This document shows, in pieces, positions 41,620-49,826 of a DNA stretch of 64,000 bases. The notes under the pieces were generated by a model that ran no database searches, was not told the DNA's origin, and saw only the letters and a program-made list of their open reading frames with translations. Location of the stretch: NCBI GenBank assembly GCA_963844575.1, contig CAWJOU010000005.1, positions 1,488,001 through 1,552,000 of the forward strand, given 5' to 3'. Both the position numbers and the translations under genes were made by a program. This DNA comes from DASZUK01 sp963844575 (GTDB lineage Bacteria > Actinomycetota > Acidimicrobiia > Acidimicrobiales > RAAP-2). Each line of letters starts with the position of its first letter. The first letter of the stretch is position 1.

Positions 41620-42446
41620 GAACGGAGACTCTATAGGAAAGTGCAGCTTGGGAGGGAACATACCTCTTCCACGGGCCTTCGCTAGGTCGTCTGGCGTCCG
41701 AAAAGCGACGGAAAACCGAGCCGAACATCCTGTTCCTCAGGAAAGTCGTCCCCGGATTGTCCACCGGTGCCGGCCCGCCCACCGTTGACTGGTAGCGCTT
41801 GACCTGCAGTTTCGTTGCAGAAAGTTCTGCGAGCCGCCGGGAGCCGGCCGTCGCCTTCTCGAACCCGAAGCTTCGGGCGCTGAATGTCGGCCTTAGACGA
41901 TATTATAACCCGGCCGATCCTTCGGTCCAATAGCTGTGTCCGATGTCTCGGAGGATGCCACCGAAGTTGCTGGATCAAGTGACAAATGTCACGAGCGGTG
42001 AATGGGGATGGTCCGACTATGGAGCAGTCCGACCGCCTCCCCCCTTCTTTCGCCGGCGGACCGCCGATCGTCGACCAGAGGGGGCGATGTCATGAACCGG
42101 GGCGACCGGCTGACCCACCGTCTCGACCGGTCGTCGGCGACGGTCGGCGCCCGACGCCGACGATCCGGTCCGCCTGCCGGCTGCGATGCCGTCGACGTCG
42201 TCGTCGGCCGCCCGACCGGCGGTCCCCGCATTGGTCCGACGTCCGGCTGACCGTCACGCCGCCGGTGGTCGTCGTCCGCTCATCCGACATGAGGGTTGCA
42301 AAAACGGATGGGTCGAAATGTCGTTCTTGTCGAATATGGGTCCCCGGCCAGTGTGGTAACCCGCGTTGCCTTCGTTCTGCAAGTAGATGGTCCGAAAGCT
42401 GGCCGCAACCGCCGGGATCGTCCCGGCACAGAGGAAGGAATAAAAA
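41620..42446. other. Long non-coding gap with palindromes upstream of the IPT repeat protein
   Basis: About 830 bases with no convincing gene. It is AT-richer than its flanks (for example GATATTATAACC near 41898). Contains a perfect palindrome GCAGAAAGTTCTGC (41817-41830), TTGACT (41785-41790) that could serve as a -35, and a hairpin before the next gene. A 52-codon frame at 42092 has a purine-rich leader but no coding support. Confidence 0.5.
42411..42427 (+). promoter_or_regulatory. Hairpin directly upstream of the RBS
   Basis: GCCGGGA-TCG-TCCCGGC, perfect seven-base stem with a three-base loop, ending four bases before the GAGGAAGGA ribosome-binding site of the next gene. A CGGCCAG/CTGGCCG pair brackets the preceding ~50 bases. 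The leader could be regulatory RNA; it does not match a riboswitch I know. Confidence 0.4.
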
Positions 42447-44429
42447 ATGAGACGCATCGAACCTTCAGCGCGGTTGACGGCCCTCCGCGGGTCGATCGCC
42501 GCGCTGGCCGCACTCGGAGCCGTCGCCGGCTCGGGTGTGTCCCTTGCCGCATCGGCGGGGGCGGCGACCGCGGACACGGCGACCGGCAGCGCGTACGGGA
42601 TATCGGTGACCGGGCCCAGCACCCCGATCGTCCCGCCGACGCCATCGGTGACGCTTCCAGCTTCCGGGGCCGCCCAGTCGTCGAACCTGCTCACACTGCC
42701 GACGCACACAGTCGTCACATCGGCGACCGCGACAGTGAGGACCGCGGCGACCAATGTCGGAACCGCGGCCGAGCAGGTCACGAGCTCGGCCACCGTCGAC
42801 AACCTGGCTGCCCGGGCCGCCATCCGGGCCGCCACGGTGACGTCGAGCTGCACCGCCGACGCCACCGGGGCGACTGGGTCGGTGAACGTCGCCAACCTGA
42901 CACTCGGCGGCACGCCGGTGACCGTGCCGACGTCGACCGCGACATTCGTCCTCCCGACACTCATCCCCGGCGTCGCGATCGAGGCCAACCACGAGGTGAA
43001 GTCGACGACCGCCGGATCGGTGAGCATCACCGTGGACGGTCTCTTCGTCCAGCTCGTCACAGGCGCCGGCGCGACAGTCGTCGTCGGTCAGTCGGTCTGC
43101 GCGGTCCAGGGGCCCGGCATCTTCGAGCCCCCGACCGCCACCGGCGTCACGCCGTCGACCGGAGCGACCAACGGCGGCACCCCGGTCACGGTCACCGGCA
43201 CCAACTTCTACGGGCCGGCGTCAGTGACATTCGGCGGCACGCCGGCGACCGACGTCACCGTCGTCAGCCCGACCGAGATCACCGCCGACTCGCCGGCGGA
43301 GAACGCCGGGTCGGTGCCCGTCACCGTCGAGACGCCGGCGGGCGGTCCGGTGACGGCCGGGACATTCACCTACGTCACCGTCCCGCAGCCCGGTCACACA
43401 CCGCCGAAGCCCACCGGCGTCTCGCCGACGAGCGGAACACCATCCGGCGGCCAGACGATCGTCATCACGGGGACGAACCTGTGCGACGTCAGCTCCGTCT
43501 ACTTCGGCGACACCCCGGCGTCGTCGTTCACCGTGTCGAGCACATGCCAGGTGCTGACCGTGCAGGTGCCGCCAGGCACGGCCGGGACGGTGCCGATCAC
43601 GATCACCACCCTCGGTGGCGTCGTGACCGCCCCGGAGGGCTACACGTACATCCAGCCCGGCTATTGGATGACGGCCAGTGACGGCGGCATCTTCTCGTTC
43701 GGCGGCGCCCAGTTCTACGGCTCGACCGGGAGCATGGTGCTCAACCAGCCGGTCGTGGCCATGGCCGACACGCCCGACCATGGTGGCTACTGGCTGTTCG
43801 CCGCCGACGGTGGCGTCTTCGCCTTCGGCGATGCCCAGTACTACGGCTCCGTACCCGGCGTCCTCGGGCCGCAGCACCGCACGTTGAACAAGCCGATCGT
43901 CGCGGCCGAGGCGACGCCGGACGGGAAGGGCTATCGGCTCTTCGCCGCCGACGGCGGCGTCTTCGACTTCGGCGACGCGGCGTTCGTCGGGTCGCTGCCC
44001 GGTCTCGGCGTCACGCCGGTCAGGCCGATCACCGCGGCCACGTCGACACCGCTCGGTCAGGGGTACTGGTTGACGGCCGCCGACGGTGGCGTCTTCACGT
44101 TCGGTTCGGCGACGTACGAAGGTTCGATGGGCGGCCAGTCGCTCAACGCTCCCGTCGCCGCCATGTCGGCCACCGCGGACGGGCACGGTTACTGGCTGTT
44201 CGCCACCGACGGCGGTGTCTTCGGCTTCGGTGACGCCACGTCGTACGGCTCGATGGGCGGCCAGTCGCTGAACGCGCCGATCGCCTATGGCGTAGCCGAC
44301 GGCACCGGCCACGGCTACTGGCTCTTCGGGTCCGACGGCGGCGTCTTCGCCTTCGGCGACGCGGCGTTCGAGGGCTCCTTGGGCGGCACCCACCTCAACC
44401 AGCCGATCGTCGGCGGCATCGGCTTCTGA
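42447..44429 (+). CDS. Secreted IPT/TIG protein with six GYW..DGG(I/V)F.FGDA repeats
   Basis: 660 residues. Sec signal peptide (hydrophobic ~18-35, ending AGAATA), then a Ser/Thr/Ala-rich ~190-residue N-domain resembling choice-of-anchor modules, two IPT/TIG immunoglobulin-like domains (~225-310 and ~320-400, each with GVTP-type starts and GG..V.ITGTN), then six ~40-50-residue repeats of GYWL...DGGVF.FGDA..YGS. The repeats probably form a beta-propeller or beta-helix. ATG has GAGGAAGGA upstream. Probably surface or extracellular; no anchor motif seen. Substrate unknown. Confidence 0.82.
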   Translation: MRRIEPSARLTALRGSIAALAALGAVAGSGVSLAASAGAATADTATGSAYGISVTGPSTPIVPPTPSVTLPASGAAQSSNLLTLPTHTVVTSATATVRTAATNVGTAAEQVTSSATVDNLAARAAIRAATVTSSCTADATGATGSVNVANLTLGGTPVTVPTSTATFVLPTLIPGVAIEANHEVKSTTAGSVSITVDGLFVQLVTGAGATVVVGQSVCAVQGPGIFEPPTATGVTPSTGATNGGTPVTVTGTNFYGPASVTFGGTPATDVTVVSPTEITADSPAENAGSVPVTVETPAGGPVTAGTFTYVTVPQPGHTPPKPTGVSPTSGTPSGGQTIVITGTNLCDVSSVYFGDTPASSFTVSSTCQVLTVQVPPGTAGTVPITITTLGGVVTAPEGYTYIQPGYWMTASDGGIFSFGGAQFYGSTGSMVLNQPVVAMADTPDHGGYWLFAADGGVFAFGDAQYYGSVPGVLGPQHRTLNKPIVAAEATPDGKGYRLFAADGGVFDFGDAAFVGSLPGLGVTPVRPITAATSTPLGQGYWLTAADGGVFTFGSATYEGSMGGQSLNAPVAAMSATADGHGYWLFATDGGVFGFGDATSYGSMGGQSLNAPIAYGVADGTGHGYWLFGSDGGVFAFGDAAFEGSLGGTHLNQPIVGGIGF

Positions 44430-44451
44430 TCCGGCCGCGACCGGGCCCGGT

Positions 44452-45165
44452 CTATTGGTGGATCGGGAGGGCGTCGACGGGTGCTTCGACCAGGCTCCCG
44501 TCGGCGGCCCTCCCGAGCCGCCAGGCCCTCGACGCCCGGCGCTCGGCGAGCACCTCGACGAGCTCGTCGTCGGCGAAGTGGACCGTCACGCCGTCCTCGC
44601 ACGCGACGCCGGCCGGGAGCGAGCCGTCGCCGACCTTCTCGCGGTAGCGGAGCCGGCGGGGGTCCCGGTCGAAGTGCGGGCAGAAGCTGCCGCCGACGAT
44701 CCCGAGGCCGTCGGGCAGCGGGTGCAGCGCCGGTCCGAACGAGTCGGTGAGGCTCGCCTCGAACCAGCACATCGCGCCGGCGCTCACCCCGCCGACCACG
44801 GTGCCGGCCGCCCACGCGTCCCGGAGGACGCCGTCGAGACCGTGGGCCCGCCAGACCGCGAGCATGTTCGCGGTGCTACCGCCGCCGACGAAGATGGCGT
44901 CGACCGACCCCAGCAGGTCCGCCGGATCGGCGACGTTCGGCGTCGGGAACAGCCGGAGGTGCGAAACCCTCGTCGTCGACGTCTGGAGCGTCCGTTCCGT
45001 CGCGTCGAGCCACCGCAGGTCGGTCTCGTCCCCGGTCGGCACCAGGCAGAGCGTCGGGTCTGGCCGCCCGGTCTCGGCCAGCATCGCCGCGACGAGCGGT
45101 GGGATGCCGAGGAACGGCAGGAAGCCGCCGCCGGCGAAGACGTGACGCCGGCCGTCCCGTGCCAT
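44452..45165 (-). CDS. pepE: Peptidase E-like serine dipeptidase (S51 family)
   Basis: 237 residues. GGVSAGAMCWF near residue 128 holds the nucleophilic serine in the GxSAG elbow; GGGSTANML precedes it; GGSFCPHFDRDPRRLRYR gives the likely His. Cleaves dipeptides beginning with Asp in the family's founding member; some relatives act on cyanophycin. Cytoplasmic, no signal peptide. ATG 45165. Convergent with the IPT repeat protein. Confidence 0.85.
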   Translation of the reverse strand: MARDGRRHVFAGGGFLPFLGIPPLVAAMLAETGRPDPTLCLVPTGDETDLRWLDATERTLQTSTTRVSHLRLFPTPNVADPADLLGSVDAIFVGGGSTANMLAVWRAHGLDGVLRDAWAAGTVVGGVSAGAMCWFEASLTDSFGPALHPLPDGLGIVGGSFCPHFDRDPRRLRYREKVGDGSLPAGVACEDGVTVHFADDELVEVLAERRASRAWRLGRAADGSLVEAPVDALPIHQ

Positions 45166-45224
45166 GGCCCGTCATCGTAACGGTGCCCGGTGGAACGGCC
45201 GGCGTAGTGACCAGCGGAACGGCG

Positions 45225-46568
45225 TCAGGCGAGCAGGGCCCGGCCGTACCAGTCGTGCTCGTCGCTGACGCCGGGCAGGGCGAAGTAGTAGCCGCCGCCG
45301 GTCGGGCTGATGTAGTCGACGAGCGGCTCTGTGTGGAGCCGATGCTGGACGGCTTCGAACTGACGCTGGACGTCCCGCTGATAGCAGACGAAGACGAGGC
45401 CCTGGTCGAGCTGGCCGGTGGCGTCCATGCCGCGGTCGTAGTTGTAGCCGCGGCGCAGGATCTGGCTCGACGCCGTCGCCGGCGTCCGGGGATTGGCCAG
45501 GCGGATGTGGGCGTTCTCGGGGATGATCGCTCCGGTCGGGTCGCCGACGTAGTCGGGGATGTCGTCCTGGCTGTTGCCGGTCAGCGGCGCGCCGGTCGCC
45601 CGCCGGCGACCGATCATCGTCTCCTGCTCTTCCAGCGAGACGCGGTCCCAGAACTCGACGAACATGCGGATGATCCGCACGACCTGGTAGCTCCCGCCCC
45701 GGGCCCACGCCGGCTCGTCGTCACCGGCCCACAGCAGGTCGTCGGCCACCGCCGGCTGATGGACCGACGGATTGGCGATCCCGTCGTTGAATCCCTGCAG
45801 GTTGCGCGGTGCCCCCGACGGTCGCGGCGGGGAGACGAAGCCGTCGATCCGGTACCGCACCTGCATGGCGCCCCGCGTGTGCTTGGCCACCAAGCGGAGC
45901 GCGTGCAGCGCGGCGTCGGGCGACCCGGCGCAGAGCTGCAGCATCAGGTCGCCATGGCACTCGGCCTCGTCGAGGTTGTCGTTGGGGAACGGTGTCATCG
46001 TCGTCAGGCGCCGCGGCTTGGCCGACGCCAGGCCGTAGCGGTCGTCGAAGAGCGACGAGCCGACGCCGACGGTGAACGTCAGGGCGTCGGCCGGGACGAC
46101 CGGGCCGAGGATGCCCGAGTCGGACGGCGGCGAGCCGATGCCGAGGTTGGCCGGCGTCCCGCCGGTCGTGAGGAACCGGGCGAGGCTCGTCAGCTCCTGG
46201 AAGAGCGCCTTTACCTCCCCCCGGTTGGCGGCGAGGACGTCGAAGGCGACGAAGACCGCGGCCGGCGGCTGTTGGGTGAGGATCCCGGCTTGGTGGGCGC
46301 CGTGGAACGGGACCGCGGCCAGCGTCCCGTCGCCGGCGACGACGCCCGACACCGGCGTCAGCACGCCCTGTCGTGGATCGGCGATCTGCGACGCCCGGGC
46401 GGCGTCGGCGGTCGATGCCCCCGCGGCCCCCGCACCCTTGGTGAGCGCGTCGGTGGCCAGCGCCGCACCGATGAGGCCGGCTCCCGCCGACTGGATGAAC
46501 CGCCGTCGCGAGACGCTCGGTGGCGTCGACCGGTCGTCCGGTTGATCGTTCGACGGCTCGTCGGTCAT
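45225..46568 (-). CDS. efeB: EfeB, Tat-exported Dyp-type heme peroxidase
   Basis: 447 residues. Twin-arginine signal SRRRFIQSAGAGLIGAALA (residues ~19-37), then a DyP-type fold with GFNDGIANPSV (the GxxDG motif) and a C-terminal RLHTEPLVDYISPTGGGYYFALPG. Heme peroxidase that processes iron or heme outside the membrane in the EfeUOB ferrous-iron system. ATG 46568 lies four bases after the efeO stop, so the two are co-transcribed. EfeU is not visible in the window. Confidence 0.9.
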   Translation of the reverse strand: MTDEPSNDQPDDRSTPPSVSRRRFIQSAGAGLIGAALATDALTKGAGAAGASTADAARASQIADPRQGVLTPVSGVVAGDGTLAAVPFHGAHQAGILTQQPPAAVFVAFDVLAANRGEVKALFQELTSLARFLTTGGTPANLGIGSPPSDSGILGPVVPADALTFTVGVGSSLFDDRYGLASAKPRRLTTMTPFPNDNLDEAECHGDLMLQLCAGSPDAALHALRLVAKHTRGAMQVRYRIDGFVSPPRPSGAPRNLQGFNDGIANPSVHQPAVADDLLWAGDDEPAWARGGSYQVVRIIRMFVEFWDRVSLEEQETMIGRRRATGAPLTGNSQDDIPDYVGDPTGAIIPENAHIRLANPRTPATASSQILRRGYNYDRGMDATGQLDQGLVFVCYQRDVQRQFEAVQHRLHTEPLVDYISPTGGGYYFALPGVSDEHDWYGRALLA

Positions 46569-46572
46569 CGGC

Positions 46573-47844
46573 TCAGCCTCCGATCCCGTTCGTGAACCCC
46601 TGGATCTCCAGGAGGTCCGGGATGGGGGAGAGCGTCTCGAGCACCTGCCCGACCGCACCGTCGATCTGTTGCGTCTGGGTGGAGGTGAGCGACGCCAGGG
46701 CCGGCCACTGGCCGCCGACCATCGTGCTCTTCAGCGCGTCGTCGAGCACCGTGATCTCCGACTCGGCCGTCGGGACCAGCTTCGCTGTGCGCCGGTCGAT
46801 CGCCGGACGAAGGTAGCCGAGGATGACCTGGTCGCCCTGGACGTCGGCGGCCACGATGGCCAGCGACGCGTCGGCCCCCTCGTCGTCGCCGCCGCTCAAC
46901 GTATCGCGCAGGGCGTCCTCGAGAACCTCGTGGGCCCGCGTCGACAGCTGGTTGGGGGTCATGACGCCGCCGGACCACAGCGTCTGGAGCCGGGCGACCG
47001 ACTCCGTCAGGTCGTTCAGGTACGGCTCGATCGCCGCGGCCGGCTGACCGGACCATAGGAGGTACTCGATCTTGTGGAGCCCGAGGAACTGCTGGTTGGT
47101 CGCCCCGCCGGCGAACCCGCCCGGTAGCCCGTTGATGTCGTTCTCCAGGCCACCGACCGCGCCGTACGTCCCGCCGATCCCGCTGAACGTGAGCTCCGCG
47201 GCCAGCCAGTCGACCTTGGCCTGGGCGAGGTTGTCCGACCCGACGTCCGCCGTCAGCGCCGACACCTCGGACTGCAGGGTGGTGATCTGGCCAGCGACGT
47301 ACGCGTCGTACTCGGCGACCGGGTGGGCCATCTCGGCGGTCGTCGCCGGGACGACCGAGGGCGTGGCCGACGACGCCGGCACGCCGTCGGCCACCTCCGC
47401 CACGTCGGACAGGCGATGGACGAACGGCGGCGCGGACGAGCGGTGGTGGTCGTAGATGCACTGGAGCCGGTAGCTGCCCCGCCGGAGCCGGGCGTCGAGC
47501 GGCAGCGTCGTCCTCGGCCCGAGCTCCTTGAGGGCGGTGACGATCCCCCCGTTCGCTTTGTCGATCAGCTCGGCGTCCACCGTCACCGACGTCTCGTTGT
47601 CGACGCCGAGCGACACTGTTCCCGACGCCGGCAGCGACCAGCCGGGGGCGCACGCCGAGCTGGTGACGACGACCGTCTGGTCCTCGGCGGCAACCGCCGG
47701 ACCGGCGGCCGCGGCCGACGCACCGATCACGGTGACGACCGTGACGGCGACGGCCATCGCCCACGACACCACCACCGGCAACGCCGTCGTTCGCCGGCCG
47801 GCAACGGCCCGCCGGCACCTCGCAGTCCTGGAAGCGGCCGTCAA
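46573..47844 (-). CDS. efeO: EfeO-like cupredoxin/imelysin iron-uptake protein
   Basis: 423 residues. Signal peptide (~20-50, ending AGPAVAAED), a ~100-residue EfeO-type cupredoxin domain, then a helical imelysin domain with AEMAHPVAEYDAYVA and the metal-binding HxxE in GLHKIEYLLW near residue 235. Binds iron for the EfeUOB transporter. Upstream lies an iron-box-like palindrome. Probably ATG 47844 with a short leader containing many basic residues. Confidence 0.87.
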   Translation of the reverse strand: MTAASRTARCRRAVAGRRTTALPVVVSWAMAVAVTVVTVIGASAAAAGPAVAAEDQTVVVTSSACAPGWSLPASGTVSLGVDNETSVTVDAELIDKANGGIVTALKELGPRTTLPLDARLRRGSYRLQCIYDHHRSSAPPFVHRLSDVAEVADGVPASSATPSVVPATTAEMAHPVAEYDAYVAGQITTLQSEVSALTADVGSDNLAQAKVDWLAAELTFSGIGGTYGAVGGLENDINGLPGGFAGGATNQQFLGLHKIEYLLWSGQPAAAIEPYLNDLTESVARLQTLWSGGVMTPNQLSTRAHEVLEDALRDTLSGGDDEGADASLAIVAADVQGDQVILGYLRPAIDRRTAKLVPTAESEITVLDDALKSTMVGGQWPALASLTSTQTQQIDGAVGQVLETLSPIPDLLEIQGFTNGIGG

Positions 47845-48023
47845 GGGACGATCCGTTTCCCGATCGTTCGTCGACCGGGGGCGGTGGCTCGTCTGTACAG
47901 ACCGACAGAGGCGGCAGAGGTGACCGAGGTGACGGCCGACCCAGACGACAGCCGACCCAACGGGTCGGGGGGCGGCGAGGGCTGCTCAGGCTCGTCGTAG
48001 AAGGAAGAAGAATCCATTGTTTT

Positions 48024-48037
48024 TAGGCTTGCCTAAC
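48024..48037. promoter_or_regulatory. Iron-box-like palindrome (DtxR/IdeR type)
   Basis: TTAGGC-TT-GCCTAA, perfect six-base arms; on the minus strand it reads TTAGGCAAGCCTAA. TTAGG...CCTAA half-sites are the core of DtxR/IdeR operators. It lies 180 bases upstream of efeO and would give iron-repressed expression; it could also act on the divergent repeat-protein gene. Confidence 0.55.
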
Positions 48038-48040
48038 TTC

Positions 48041-48053
48041 GGTAAGTTACCGC
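48041..48053. promoter_or_regulatory. Second palindrome beside the iron box
   Basis: CGGTAA-G-TTACCG, perfect six-base arms around one base, three bases from the iron-box-like palindrome. Function unknown; may be a second operator. Confidence 0.35.
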
Positions 48054-48223
48054 AATTGTGGGCGTCCAGCCGGCGGTCGACCATCGGAATTGCCCGCTTC
48101 TCAGGCCCGCGGCCCGGAAAAATTATTGCTGAGAGTCAGCTGAGTATCAATTAGCATTGCGCTTTCGGCGCGGAAGCCGTATCGTCCCTGCGCAGCGGGG
48201 GCGGAGAGCGAGAAGGAGGAAGT

Positions 48224-49720
48224 ATGGCTGACAACACGTCGAGGCGCGTCGCGTCGCGACATCCGGTGCGGTGGACGTCGAATGTCTTGGTGCGATGCGT
48301 GGCTGCGGCGGCACTCGTCATTGTCGGCATTGCGACGGCGGTCACCCTGCAAGCAGGCGCCAGCGAATCGCATGCGAAGCCGTCGGCACACAAGCACGCC
48401 AATGCGCCCGGGTTTCCGGGCACGTCGACCAACGCGCCGTTCAACGAGTGTCCGGCCATCGGCGCCGACACATCCTGTGGGCTCCTCATCGTCGTGAGCA
48501 ACAACGGCGACCAGATCCTCGGGAACCCGGCGAACGGGCCGTACGACGGCGCGGACGACACGCTGGTCGGCATCCTCAACGAGTCGAGCAAGCCGCTGTA
48601 CCGGATCCAGCTCTCGGCCCCGAACGTCCCGATCTTCGGCTTCGACGGGGACGGGATCTGCACGTACGCCAAAGGTGGACTGACCGGCGGGACACCGATC
48701 ACACCGATCACACCGACAACAGCGACAATCGTGCCCACCCCGGTCGGCTACACCGGCGACTCCTACTGTTCGCCCCACCAGCTCAAGGGCCAGACAGCCA
48801 ACGGCACAGTCGACACGCTCGGCGCTGACTACCAGGGCCCGACCAACACCTACTCGACAATCGACACAGGCTTCACACGCGGGAACGTCAACTTCTCGAA
48901 CGGCCTGGCCCCGGGTGGTGCGACCTACTTCAGCCTCGAGACATCGCTGACCGCCGGGCAGTTGGGCGTCCAGTACGGCTACTGGCTGGCCGCCGCCGAC
49001 GGCGGCATCTTCGCCTATGACGCACCCTTCCAGGGGTCCATGGGCGGGAAGGCCCTCAACAAGCCGGTTGTCGGCATCGCCGCCGACCCCAACACGGGGG
49101 GCTACTGGGAGGTGGCCTCCGACGGCGGCCTCTTCGCCTTCAACGCCCCGTTCTACGGCTCGACCGGTGGCGTTCCCATCAATGCCCCGGTGGTGGGCAT
49201 GGTGGCCACCCCCGACGGGCTCGGCTATTGGGAGGTGGCTTCCGACGGCGGCATCTTCGCCTTCGGTGACGCCGCCTTCTACGGCTCGATGGGCGGCCAG
49301 CACCTGAACGCCCCGATCGTCGGCATCGCGTCGACGCCGGACGGCAAGGGCTACTACGAGGTGGCTTCCGACGGCGGCATCTTCGCCTTCGGCGACGCCA
49401 CCTTCAAGGGCTCGATGGGCGGCCAGCACCTCAACAAGCCGGTCGTCGGCATCGCTGGCGACCAGGGGACCGGCGGCTACTGGGAGGTGGCCTCCGACGG
49501 GGGCCTGTTCGCCTTCGGCACAGCGCCGTTCTACGGCTCGACCGGTGGCATGACCCTCAACAAGCCAGTCGTCGGCATGGCCGCTACCCCTGACGGCAAG
49601 GGCTACTGGGAGGTGGCCTCCGACGGCGGCATCTTCAACTACGGGGACGCGTTCTTCTGGGGCTCTACCGGCTCCATGACGCTGAACTCCCCGGTGGTCG
49701 GCATCGCCGCCAGCGCCTGA
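48224..49720 (+). CDS. Secreted repeat protein with GYW..DGG(I/V)F.FGDA units
   Basis: 498 residues. Signal anchor or Sec signal (~24-45), a ~200-residue N-domain of unknown fold with NECPAIGADTSCGLLIVVSNNGDQILGNP and three cysteines, then about six ~45-residue repeats (..GYW.VASDGG.FAF...F.GS.GG..LN.PVVGIA.TPDG..). Same repeat family as the 42447 and 49827 genes, with a different N-terminus. ATG with AGGAGGA upstream. Probably cell-surface or extracellular; a beta-propeller fold is my guess. Confidence 0.82.
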   Translation: MADNTSRRVASRHPVRWTSNVLVRCVAAAALVIVGIATAVTLQAGASESHAKPSAHKHANAPGFPGTSTNAPFNECPAIGADTSCGLLIVVSNNGDQILGNPANGPYDGADDTLVGILNESSKPLYRIQLSAPNVPIFGFDGDGICTYAKGGLTGGTPITPITPTTATIVPTPVGYTGDSYCSPHQLKGQTANGTVDTLGADYQGPTNTYSTIDTGFTRGNVNFSNGLAPGGATYFSLETSLTAGQLGVQYGYWLAAADGGIFAYDAPFQGSMGGKALNKPVVGIAADPNTGGYWEVASDGGLFAFNAPFYGSTGGVPINAPVVGMVATPDGLGYWEVASDGGIFAFGDAAFYGSMGGQHLNAPIVGIASTPDGKGYYEVASDGGIFAFGDATFKGSMGGQHLNKPVVGIAGDQGTGGYWEVASDGGLFAFGTAPFYGSTGGMTLNKPVVGMAATPDGKGYWEVASDGGIFNYGDAFFWGSTGSMTLNSPVVGIAASA

Positions 49721-49767
49721 TCCGCTGGTCGCCGGCCCCGCAAGGGGTCAGCGACCTCGTTGTCGGC

Positions 49768-49803
49768 CCAGGCGCCCCGTCACTTCGGTGACGGGGCGCC
49801 TGG
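49768..49803. terminator. Bidirectional terminator hairpin with TTCG tetraloop
   Basis: A perfect 16-base stem (49768-49783 with 49788-49803) closed by TTCG, between two convergent repeat-protein genes. Strongest hairpin in the window; serves both strands. Confidence 0.85.
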
Positions 49804-49826
49804 CCGTTTCGGGGACGGGCCCGGGA

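Noticed and set aside
42092..42250. Possible 52-codon gene with a purine-rich leader
   Set aside because: Arg/Gly/Pro-rich with no motif and no neighbouring support; left as non-coding gap.
42290..42446. Possible riboswitch leader before the IPT repeat protein
   Set aside because: A hairpin is visible but no known riboswitch consensus could be matched by eye.
44439..44452. Perfect palindrome GACCGGGCCCGGTC between the repeat protein and peptidase E
   Set aside because: Could be a weak terminator, but it has no loop and no T-run; too short to call.
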